A stretch of 64,000 nucleotides of DNA. Source: Burkholderiaceae bacterium (GTDB lineage: Bacteria; Pseudomonadota; Gammaproteobacteria; Burkholderiales; Burkholderiaceae_A). The DNA lies in assembly GCA_004214155.1 (NCBI GenBank), contig SGYQ01000006.1, forward strand, positions 1 to 64,000. Reading direction: 5' to 3'. Under the pieces are notes generated by a model. That model did no database searches and was not told where the DNA came from. It worked only from the letters and a program-made list of their open reading frames with translations. Below, in pieces: positions 34,103-41,654 of this stretch (positions are counted from its first letter, which is position 1; each line of letters starts with the position of its first letter). Both the position numbers and the translations under genes were made by a program.

Positions 34103-34800
34103 GAATTACTAAAACGAAACCTTACCGTTGTAGCTACTTGAAAAATGAAATAGCAAAAGTAGAGATAGCACAGCCTCCTAAAGCTTTATCACAAGAAAAG
34201 TTTTCGTACCTTATAGCCTCGGGCTATCGAAGAAGTGGTAGTTACACATACAGACCAATCTGTGAAAACTGCTCAAAATGTCTACCAATTCGGATTCCTA
34301 CACGAACGTTTTTACCGAATAAAACTCAAAGAAAGATATATAAAAATTTAAAATCTACCCTGACAGCTGAGATAACTCCGTTAGAGTATTCAGAGGCGGC
34401 TTTTTTGCTTTTTGAAAATTACCAACGAGTCAGACATCCAGAAACATTTAAAACTTTAAATTCCCGAGACGTATTCGAAAATTTGCTACTTAGATCCTGC
34501 ACGAATAGTAAACTGATTAAATACTATGATACTGCGAATAGGCTAAGGTTGGTATCCGTGATAGATCTTCTAACTGACGGAATTTCTTCCGTTTATACTT
34601 TTTATGACACTAAGAATTTAAAGCATTCATTTGGAACGTACGCGATTCTATGGCAAATAGAGGAATGCAAACGACAAAGTAAAGACTATCTTTACTTAGG
34701 ATATCTGATAAAAGAATATGACCGAATGAAGTATAAAACAAATTTTAAGCCATATGAAATATTCCTCGTTGATGACTGGAAAAAGATTGAAGAGTATTGA
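34099..34800 (+). CDS. bpt: Aspartate/glutamate leucyltransferase (Bpt)
   Basis: Transfers Leu to proteins starting with Asp or Glu, the second branch of the bacterial N-degron path. A 233-residue ATE-like fold with an N-terminal Cys cluster (PICENCSKCLPIRIPTRTF) and the transferase core (SSVYTFYDTKNLKHSFGTYAILWQIEEC, then YLGYLIKEYDRMKYKTNFKPYEI). It follows aat directly, which is the usual layout. It overlaps pyrD at its 3' end. Confidence 0.92.
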   Translation: MRITKTKPYRCSYLKNEIAKVEIAQPPKALSQEKFSYLIASGYRRSGSYTYRPICENCSKCLPIRIPTRTFLPNKTQRKIYKNLKSTLTAEITPLEYSEAAFLLFENYQRVRHPETFKTLNSRDVFENLLLRSCTNSKLIKYYDTANRLRLVSVIDLLTDGISSVYTFYDTKNLKHSFGTYAILWQIEECKRQSKDYLYLGYLIKEYDRMKYKTNFKPYEIFLVDDWKKIEEY

Positions 34801-35821
34801 TTTTTTTTACCGAATTATTAAGCCAATATTGTTTAAACTCGACCCCGAGAAATCACACGACTGGGGTTTTTATTTTTTAAGTCGATTAGAGCTACTCGTT
34901 GGTAAGTTTTTTGCCGTGCCCTCTCCACCATTGGTTAAACCTACCTATGTGAGAAAACTTTTTTTTAATAATCGAATTGGCCTTGCTGCTGGATTAGATA
35001 AAAACGGAGAATACATAGATGCTCTATCTAGATTTGGATTTGGTTCAATAGAGGTAGGTACGGTAACTCCCGTGGCTCAACCTGGCAATGAAAAACCACG
35101 CTTATTTAGGATTGAAAATGAACGAGCACTCATTAATCGGCTTGGATTCAACAACGCAGGAATGCATCAGGTTTTCAAAAATATAAAAAAATCCAGATGG
35201 GTTAGGGAAAAAAAAGGAGTTTTAGGCGTTAATTTAGGTATTAATAAAACTACGTCACTAAAGAATGCTTATACCGATTATCAAAAGGGATTGCTTTTCT
35301 TTTGGGATGTTGCCGACTATTTTGTGATTAATATTTCATCTCCGAATACTAAACAGGTTCGAGAGCTTCAAACTGATAAATATTTAGAAGATTTGGTAAA
35401 AAAAATAAGTAGTTTCCAAAAACAGCAAAATAAACAAATGGGTACTCAAAAACCAGTTCTCTATAAAATATCTCCGGATAATAATGAAAAGAATTTAGTG
35501 GAAATATCTCATGTATTTAATAAATTCAGTGTTGATGGCGTCATAGTTACTAACACAACGAATAATCATGATGAATTAAATAGTGACTTGAAAATGGCCG
35601 GCGGTCTATCAGGGGCTCCGCTAGAGCAAAGAGCCTTGTTTTGCTTAAAGAAAATTAGACCCCTTCTCAACAGGGATATCGCAATTATTGCATCGGGTGG
35701 AATCATGAGCAAAGAATCTGTGGAGCAGAGAATTAAAGCAGGTGCTTCACTGGTCCAAATTTACACTGGTTTGATTTATGAGGGACCAAAAATCGTTTCT
35801 GACTTACTTGAAAACTTGTAA
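34787..35821 (+). CDS. pyrD: Dihydroorotate dehydrogenase (quinone)
   Basis: Oxidises dihydroorotate to orotate in pyrimidine synthesis and passes electrons to quinone (class 2, membrane-associated). The class 2 N-terminus is present (FYRIIKPILFKLDPEKSHDWGF). Core motifs are IGLAAGLDKNGEYIDAL, LINRLGFNNAGM and FVINISSPNTKQVRELQ with the catalytic serine. I choose TTG 34787, which has GGAAA upstream; ATGs at 34754 and 34772 would add non-conserved residues. It ends 14 nt from the convergent LysM peptidase. Confidence 0.95.
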   Translation: MKSIDFFYRIIKPILFKLDPEKSHDWGFYFLSRLELLVGKFFAVPSPPLVKPTYVRKLFFNNRIGLAAGLDKNGEYIDALSRFGFGSIEVGTVTPVAQPGNEKPRLFRIENERALINRLGFNNAGMHQVFKNIKKSRWVREKKGVLGVNLGINKTTSLKNAYTDYQKGLLFFWDVADYFVINISSPNTKQVRELQTDKYLEDLVKKISSFQKQQNKQMGTQKPVLYKISPDNNEKNLVEISHVFNKFSVDGVIVTNTTNNHDELNSDLKMAGGLSGAPLEQRALFCLKKIRPLLNRDIAIIASGGIMSKESVEQRIKAGASLVQIYTGLIYEGPKIVSDLLENL

Positions 35822-35835
35822 TTTGATTTATTTGC

Positions 35836-37077
35836 TTAGTAAAAACCTTTCTCGAATGATCGCGTTGATGCCGTTTTTTCTGAAGCAAGCCAGGAAAAAA
35901 TGCGCTTTGCGTCTTTAGCCCTATCTAAGGACTTTGTTGCATCTAATGTAACTATTATGTACGGTCTTTCTTTGACCCTAGTAATCATAGCTAAACACTT
36001 CCCAGATGGCCTAATAAAACCTGTTTTGGACACTGAGATATCCCAATTCTCATTCCTAACTAAAAGATTAGAGTTCCTAAATCGATGAATTTTATTTAAC
36101 ACTTTCACCTTAGACATCTTTGAAGTAGAAAACTTCACAATAAGCGGAACCCTTGATGCAGCATCTACCAATTTAGCAAGATCTCTTGCGCTGGAAACGT
36201 TTCCGCTATTTAAACCAGTAGGCTCAGTAAACTTTGTACTCCACATACTCAGAATTTTGCTTTTGACATTCATAGCGGCTACGAAGGCATCTAACCCACC
36301 CGGAAAGGTCCTTCCCAAGGCAAAGGCTGCTCTATTTTCAGACGACATAAGAGCCAGATGGAGTAGCTGCGCCCTTGTAAACCGACTACCAACCTTCAAG
36401 CGAGAATAATTATATCTTTCAAGATTTGCTTCACGGCTGGTGATTTTTATTAGTTTAGCGAGATTCAATTCATTCTCAACAATCAAGAGAGCCGTCATTA
36501 GTTTGGTCAAAGATGCTATTGGAAGAGCTACATCTGCATTCTTTTCAAACAAGACCTTACCAGTAGTTTGATCAACAACAATTGCAGCACTTGAATTTAA
36601 TTTCAGGAAATCTACAGTCTTCTTCAGTCCTAACTTTGTTGCCACTGACCTTTCTAAGTTTTTGCGTGGCGCATAAATCAAGATTTTCTGTCCAATAAAA
36701 ATTCTATTTGATCGTAAATTATTCCATCGCCGTAAGTCTTTTAAACGAACTTTATACTTTTGAGAAATTTCAGATAACGTATCCCCTGCCACTACTCGAT
36801 GAAATTTTCTCGAGAGATTCCTCATCTTTTTTTTAGAGACTTTTAATTTCTGTCCAACAAAAATTCTATTTGATCGTAAATTATTCCATCGCCGTAAGTC
36901 TTTTAAACGAACTTTATACTTTTGAGAAATTTCAGATAACGTATCCCCCAAAGAGACAGTATGGTATTTAAACTGGCCAGCACTAGCTGGCCTATAGACC
37001 GAAAAAAAAAGAAGTGACAGAAAAACAACGTAGTTCCGTAAAAATATTTTCAATCTCTCGTTCATCACAAAAATCAC
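35836..37077 (-). CDS. LysM-S11 D-Ala-D-Ala endopeptidase/carboxypeptidase
   Basis: A 413-residue secreted protein: signal peptide (about residues 8-33), two LysM wall-binding domains (about residues 38-80 and 92-134) and an S11 penicillin-binding peptidase domain. Catalytic motifs are SLTK (in PIASLTKLMTA), SEN (in LMSSENRAAF) and KTG (in VSKTGFIRP). It resembles PbpG/PBP7. The LysM domains are almost identical in both protein and DNA. LysM fused to S11 is not the usual plan of PbpG. It cuts or trims peptidoglycan in the periplasm. It ends beside convergent pyrD. Confidence 0.92.
   Translation of the reverse strand: MIFVMNERLKIFLRNYVVFLSLLFFSVYRPASAGQFKYHTVSLGDTLSEISQKYKVRLKDLRRWNNLRSNRIFVGQKLKVSKKKMRNLSRKFHRVVAGDTLSEISQKYKVRLKDLRRWNNLRSNRIFIGQKILIYAPRKNLERSVATKLGLKKTVDFLKLNSSAAIVVDQTTGKVLFEKNADVALPIASLTKLMTALLIVENELNLAKLIKITSREANLERYNYSRLKVGSRFTRAQLLHLALMSSENRAAFALGRTFPGGLDAFVAAMNVKSKILSMWSTKFTEPTGLNSGNVSSARDLAKLVDAASRVPLIVKFSTSKMSKVKVLNKIHRFRNSNLLVRNENWDISVSKTGFIRPSGKCLAMITRVKERPYIIVTLDATKSLDRAKDAKRIFSWLASEKTASTRSFEKGFY
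36685..36948 (-). repeat. Direct repeat, 102 bp x2, within LysM domains
   Basis: 36685-36786 and 36847-36948 match at 101 of 102 bases (T at 36695 against C at 36857), with a period of 162 bp (54 codons). They code the core of the two LysM domains and differ in protein only by Ile/Val. Near identity even at silent positions points to recent duplication or gene conversion. Confidence 0.92.
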
Positions 37078-37115
37078 TCTAAAACCAAAGCAAAAGGTAG
37101 GCCATTATATATGCT

Positions 37116-37934
37116 TCATCTTTTCTGCTGTGACTCTTCAACAACTTTTCCACCTAATCGCTCAATTTCTCCTTTTAACTCTTTCTTCGCAGCATTAACA
37201 TCATCATCTACTCCCATACTATTAAAAGCTTCCCAACCTACTTTAAACCCCAACTCCAAAGTTACTTTCGACTTATCTTTTCCTCCAGATATAAGACTAG
37301 GTAAACTGTATATAGAAAAATTCGGGTATTTGTCCTTTAGTAATATTAGAAACCTGCTTATTGATGATTCGTAAATGCCAGAAACCCTGTAAGAAAAATC
37401 GTATTCATAAAAGGTTTGAAAATAATCAGAATAATTGTTATCCAACACCCACTCCATCATTGGGTAGGCCATATCTGGGAACCCAGGAAGACAGTGACAA
37501 TGATTTATGGAAAATCCCGGAAATCCACTAATTGGATTGGGGATTATACTTGCACGTTGCGGTAAATTCGCCATCTCAAGACGACTCTCAGTTAACTCGA
37601 TCTTCATTTCTGAACATCTCCTCATGATCAAATTAATTGCGCCTTGATGCGGCTCTAATTCACTTCCAAAGGCTTTTGCACAAGCTAAACGAGTTAAGTC
37701 GTCCGGGGTTGACCCGATACCCCCAAAACTGAAAATGATGTCGCCTTGTAAAAAATAAAACCTAAGTGTTTTCTCAATAGACTCAAGGTCATCCCTTATA
37801 TAAAGCACGGTGTGGGTCGACAGCCCCCTTTTTACCAAAAGATCCTTACAATTGGAAAAGTGTTTATCCGTCCTCTTTCCCGATAAAATCTCATCTCCAA
37901 TAATTATCAAACAAACCTTTAACCTTTTACACAT
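37116..37934 (-). CDS. CinA-like molybdopterin-binding domain protein
   Basis: A 272-residue protein with the MoCF_biosynth/CinA N-terminal domain (VCLIIIGDEILSGKRTDKHFSN, then DIIFSFGGIGSTPDDLTR). The C-terminal part is not the nicotinamide-nucleotide amidase of full CinA, so this is the stand-alone COG1058 type. In CinA this domain has ADP-ribose pyrophosphatase activity, but here the function is not known. It starts 121 nt from divergent argA. A 38-nt gap separates it from the LysM peptidase downstream. Confidence 0.87.
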   Translation of the reverse strand: MCKRLKVCLIIIGDEILSGKRTDKHFSNCKDLLVKRGLSTHTVLYIRDDLESIEKTLRFYFLQGDIIFSFGGIGSTPDDLTRLACAKAFGSELEPHQGAINLIMRRCSEMKIELTESRLEMANLPQRASIIPNPISGFPGFSINHCHCLPGFPDMAYPMMEWVLDNNYSDYFQTFYEYDFSYRVSGIYESSISRFLILLKDKYPNFSIYSLPSLISGGKDKSKVTLELGFKVGWEAFNSMGVDDDVNAAKKELKGEIERLGGKVVEESQQKR

Positions 37935-38055
37935 TTATTTTAATTTCGATTACTATAAATTAGGTTTTATTAATGTAAGGTTACTGTAAAAAATTAATAC
38001 CGTGCTATTTTTTGATCTTTCCTTTAGTATAAAACGTCTGGTACTCTAGAAAATC

Positions 38056-39414
38056 ATGACTGATTCCACCGGAAAATTTCTTGCAGATCGTGCTGAATCT
38101 ATCCGTCTGGTGGGATGGTTCCGGTCAGCAGCCCCTTACATTAACCTATTTAAAAATAAACTTTTTGTCACTTCTGTGTCAAAAAAAAATTTCTCATCGG
38201 GAAACCTCGCTAGATTAATTCAAGATTTATCTTTCTTGCGCGCAATAGGGGTCCAGATAATCCTAGTTTTTGATCCAAAAGATTTGTTAGATGAAGAGCT
38301 AGATAGACGAAAACATTCACTTATTTTCGAACAAGGAGTCCCAATTATTGACGATAAAGCTGCTGAATGTTTTAAGGCTGCGATTGGAATGATGCGCATC
38401 GAATTAGAATCACTCTTCTCTACAAAACTACCAAATACTTCAATGAATTTTTCTAATATAAAGATTATTAGTGGTAATTTCGTTGATGCAAAACCGATAG
38501 GAATCCATAAAGGTGTTAACTTTTGTAAGACAGGTGATCTTCGAAAAATCGACGTATCTTCCATCAAACGAGCTCTAGATCTGGATGCTATTGTACTCAT
38601 TTCTCCGCTAGGGTTTTCAGCTACTGGAGAACTATTTTTTTTAAATAGTGAAAAACTCGCTAGTGATATCGCTTCCATTATGGGAGCGAACAAGCTGATC
38701 TTTATTACCGATTCCCTGAACAACTCTAGAAAATCCTTCAGTGAAATACGGGAACTTCTCACAAAAACTTATGAGGAAAATAAGCTATCTATCATAGAAA
38801 AGTTTCCGCGATTAAATTACTTATTTGAACTAGCAAACTCAGCTTGCAACAATAATGTCGATAGAACTCACATATTACCCTACGAACAAGACGGAGAAAT
38901 TCTTTTGGAGTTATTTACGCGCGACGGCGTAGGCATTATGGTTTCGAAGAATCAGATAAGAAATATTCGGCCGGCAGTTCCTGCTGATATTAATTCGATA
39001 TTGTCACTAATTTATCCCTTTAAAAACGATGGTACTTTAACAAAAAGAGATAAAGTTGATATCGAAAGAAACCTTTCAAGCTATATTGTTCTGGATCATG
39101 ATGGACAAATCTGTGGCTGTGCATGCCTTAACCATTATTCGGAGGAGAATGTTGCTGAGATTTCATGCCTCATAGTCCGACCAGATTATCAGCAAAAAGG
39201 AGAAGGATCCAGGCTCTTGAAACATGTATTAGAAAAAGCAAAGAGAAACAATATTAAGCAGATTTTTGCTCTTACTACAAAAGCAGAACATTGGTTTCTC
39301 GAGAAGGGGTTTATTAGAGGGGAGAAATACGTACTTCCAAAGGGGAAAATTCAAACGTATGAGCCTTCCAGAAATTCTCTGATATTAATAAAATCTATTG
39401 ACTATCAAAACTAA
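38056..39414 (+). CDS. argA: N-acetylglutamate synthase
   Basis: First step of arginine synthesis: acetylates glutamate with acetyl-CoA. 452 residues, with an amino-acid-kinase-like regulatory domain (about residues 20-290; FRSAAPYINLFKNKLFV, VQIILVFDP, SIMGANKLIFITD) and a GNAT domain (about residues 300-452; RPDYQQKGEGSRLLKHVLEKAK with the acetyl-CoA loop). Arginine feedback is known for this type. It is monocistronic, its stop overlapping by 4 nt the stop of the convergent unknown gene. Confidence 0.95.
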   Translation: MTDSTGKFLADRAESIRLVGWFRSAAPYINLFKNKLFVTSVSKKNFSSGNLARLIQDLSFLRAIGVQIILVFDPKDLLDEELDRRKHSLIFEQGVPIIDDKAAECFKAAIGMMRIELESLFSTKLPNTSMNFSNIKIISGNFVDAKPIGIHKGVNFCKTGDLRKIDVSSIKRALDLDAIVLISPLGFSATGELFFLNSEKLASDIASIMGANKLIFITDSLNNSRKSFSEIRELLTKTYEENKLSIIEKFPRLNYLFELANSACNNNVDRTHILPYEQDGEILLELFTRDGVGIMVSKNQIRNIRPAVPADINSILSLIYPFKNDGTLTKRDKVDIERNLSSYIVLDHDGQICGCACLNHYSEENVAEISCLIVRPDYQQKGEGSRLLKHVLEKAKRNNIKQIFALTTKAEHWFLEKGFIRGEKYVLPKGKIQTYEPSRNSLILIKSIDYQN

Positions 39415-40136
39415 TTTGTAAAAATTGGATATACACCACTGTCTGTCCATGCAAGTCCGCAAACTAGCTTATCTAACTGTATTCCTACATCCATCCAAAA
39501 TATAAAAACCAGATTGCCATCCTCTGAAATTTTAGCTGTTTTTCCATACAAAGAGCTTTCAACGATTTTGACACCCATTCTTTCTGGAAATCTAGGAACT
39601 AACACGATATTTTCAGAATTTTTTTCAACGACTGATATTGCTGGCTGCAGACATTTAGCTAAAGAATATATTCGTTCTTTTTCCAAATCAGTTGCTAATT
39701 TAATCCAGACTCCAAACACCTCCTCCACCCTTGACCCTTCCTCACAAAGACCAACCATAATATTTCTTACTCTCGGAGAAATAGTAATATCCTTGAGTTT
39801 CTCATTGTACATAGAAAGTGGACGAGCTCTTCGGCGAGCTAAATGACCCCCTAATAAGTTTGCAAGTGTTCTAATTTTTTTGTCCTGAACATTAGAACTC
39901 GAAATATATGATGCCAGAGAGAGCCACAACGCTGCCTCCGGGCGATAGTTCTGCCGCTTCGCCTCCCTGAATTTAGCCTGCTCCTTATAATGATCTACAG
40001 TCTCCTTATTATCACGATCTATGTCTCCTTTGCTAAAAAGCTTACTAGTATTTTTAATTTTTGAGATCCCAGCAATAAGCTCATCCAATTCAACCTCAAA
40101 CAGTTCCTCATGTTTTCTCACCTTGCTATTTTCCAT
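39411..40136 (-). CDS. Unrecognised soluble protein (241 aa)
   Basis: I do not recognise the family. The protein is charged and mostly helical at the N-terminus (about residues 1-75, rich in E, K and D), followed by a possible helical middle (ALWLSLASYISSS, ANLLGGHLARRRARPLSMY) and a beta-rich C-terminus ending GLAWTDSGVYPIFTN. No signal peptide or membrane helix. It overlaps the preceding membrane protein by 11 nt and is the last of three linked genes after dnaQ. The same base composition as the neighbours argues against recent transfer. The function is unknown. Confidence 0.75.
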   Translation of the reverse strand: MENSKVRKHEELFEVELDELIAGISKIKNTSKLFSKGDIDRDNKETVDHYKEQAKFREAKRQNYRPEAALWLSLASYISSSNVQDKKIRTLANLLGGHLARRRARPLSMYNEKLKDITISPRVRNIMVGLCEEGSRVEEVFGVWIKLATDLEKERIYSLAKCLQPAISVVEKNSENIVLVPRFPERMGVKIVESSLYGKTAKISEDGNLVFIFWMDVGIQLDKLVCGLAWTDSGVYPIFTN

Positions 40137-40674
40137 TAACTTTAAGTCTCTTGAGATCTTTAATAATAGAAATCGACTTTTCTAACGAATCTAGAGACTT
40201 CTGAGCATCGTCTGCCGAATGAATCCCGTTTATGTCCAACATTAAGTTGAAAAGATCGTGTCGAGCTGCATCAATCTCTATTGACAACCTGTCAATCTTT
40301 TCATGAACTAACCCAGCAAAGTTTTGATCATTTTTCGGGACATTTTTCTCTGAGTACTTTTCTCTTGACTCGCCACTTATTTTTTTTATCATCAAATTAC
40401 CATTAGTATTATGCGAGTCAACCGGAAGATATTTATACAAAAGGCATGAAATTAAATACGCTATGGAAAAGAAAACTGCAGAAAAAATCGAGGACTCCTC
40501 TCGCATCATTAATGATAACTCTAATGCGAACCACGATGGAAAATATTGGAAATAGTCTACCGCCAATGAATTACTCATTACCGAAATAGATGTTACAACT
40601 ATACCCGTTAAAAAAGATAGCAAGGCTACATATTTCAAAAATGAAACTGTTGAAGGTTTTTTTTTTCTAATCAT
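40126..40674 (-). CDS. Unrecognised membrane protein with C-terminal helical tail
   Basis: About 182 residues. Two or three hydrophobic helices are in the first 85 residues (YVALLSFLTGIVVTSISVM and SIFSAVFFSIAYLISCLLY), then a charged linker and a helical tail. The tail contains AARHDLFNLMLDINGI, which recalls the His-box of Spo0B/AgrC-like kinases (R-H-D-x-x-N), but no ATPase domain follows. ATG 40674 overlaps the stop of the previous gene by 8 nt and has GGAG upstream; a longer start at 40692 is possible. The function is unknown; the kinase likeness is only a hint. Confidence 0.7.
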   Translation of the reverse strand: MIRKKKPSTVSFLKYVALLSFLTGIVVTSISVMSNSLAVDYFQYFPSWFALELSLMMREESSIFSAVFFSIAYLISCLLYKYLPVDSHNTNGNLMIKKISGESREKYSEKNVPKNDQNFAGLVHEKIDRLSIEIDAARHDLFNLMLDINGIHSADDAQKSLDSLEKSISIIKDLKRLKVNGK

Positions 40675-40960
40675 AAGCCAATCTCCGATCAAAATAGTCT
40701 ACGAAAATAGCTCTTCCCGCATCGCCATCTCGTTGCAAAATAAAAATATAGTTTGGTTTTATCCAGGATGAAACTGCGGCATCGTTAATTTCTGGAAACA
40801 AATTAGTGGGTTCTAGCAATAATGTTGGATGACCATCCAGAATACGCACCAAAAAGACTGTTTCAAAAATATTATCTAATTCCTCTCCACGCATCACCCT
40901 AGTAACTTCACTTTTTGCAATTGAGTATGATATCGATCGTCTCTGAAAAAGTATTTTCAT
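40667..40960 (-). CDS. Unrecognised small protein (97 aa)
   Basis: A 97-residue soluble protein with a mixed pattern: basic start (MKILFQRRSISYSIAKSEV), then ELDNIFETVFLVRILDGHPTLLLEP and a beta-rich end (NYIFILQRDGDAGRAIFVDYFDRRLAYD). No membrane helix, no cysteine, no known motif. It begins 28 nt after the dnaQ stop and overlaps the next gene by 8 nt, so it is probably co-transcribed with both. I cannot name a family. Confidence 0.65.
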   Translation of the reverse strand: MKILFQRRSISYSIAKSEVTRVMRGEELDNIFETVFLVRILDGHPTLLLEPTNLFPEINDAAVSSWIKPNYIFILQRDGDAGRAIFVDYFDRRLAYD

Positions 40961-40988
40961 TTTTTGAATTTATTTTACTAAGCTTTCC

Positions 40989-41654
40989 CTAATTTTTTAA
41001 CTTTTCCATGTACTGCCTATGAGCTATTTCCTCATCTGAGGATGCTCTCCGAACAAAGATTTGTTTGGTAATAATATCGCTATTTTGGAATAATTTTGTA
41101 TTTTTTCCTAAAACGCTTTCCTCAATGATTAAAGATTCTTGTCCACGAGTCATCGCCAGGTAAACATCTGCTAGTAAGCGAGCGTCTAGAATAGCACCGT
41201 GCAACTCTCTCATACTTCTATCTACACCATACCTAATACACAAGGCATCAAGCGATGCCTTTTTCATTGGGTGTAACTCTCGGGCTAATTTAAGCGAATC
41301 AATTATCGTGTTACATATTTCACTTAACTTGCATTTACCTATTCTCGCTAGCTCCGCATCGAGAAATCCTTTATCAAATTCTGCATTGTGTATGATTAAG
41401 GTTGTCCCTCTTATAAATTCTATAAATTCCTCAACGATGCCTTCAAACTTTGGGTAAATTTTAAGTTGCGCCGCATTCATGCCATGAATTTCCTCAGCAC
41501 CCCTATCAACCTCACGAACAGGATTAATTTTTTGATGGTACTCCCGACCGGTTAAACTTCTATTTTCTATTTCGACACAACCGATCTCAATGACTCGATG
41601 ACCTTCATCGACATTTAATCCGGTTGTTTCCGTATCGAGAACCACATAACGCAT
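40989..41654 (-). CDS. dnaQ: DNA polymerase III epsilon subunit
   Basis: The proofreading 3'-5' exonuclease of the replicative polymerase. 221 residues. The three exonuclease motifs are intact: DTETTGL (Asp7, Glu9), HNAEFDKGFLDAEL, and HGAILDARLLADVYLA with His and Asp. Length is close to that of E. coli DnaQ (243). Its start lies inside the RND permease gene (40-nt overlap); in related bacteria dnaQ usually follows rnhA directly. Three unrecognised genes follow on the same strand. Confidence 0.95.
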   Translation of the reverse strand: MRYVVLDTETTGLNVDEGHRVIEIGCVEIENRSLTGREYHQKINPVREVDRGAEEIHGMNAAQLKIYPKFEGIVEEFIEFIRGTTLIIHNAEFDKGFLDAELARIGKCKLSEICNTIIDSLKLARELHPMKKASLDALCIRYGVDRSMRELHGAILDARLLADVYLAMTRGQESLIIEESVLGKNTKLFQNSDIITKQIFVRRASSDEEIAHRQYMEKLKN

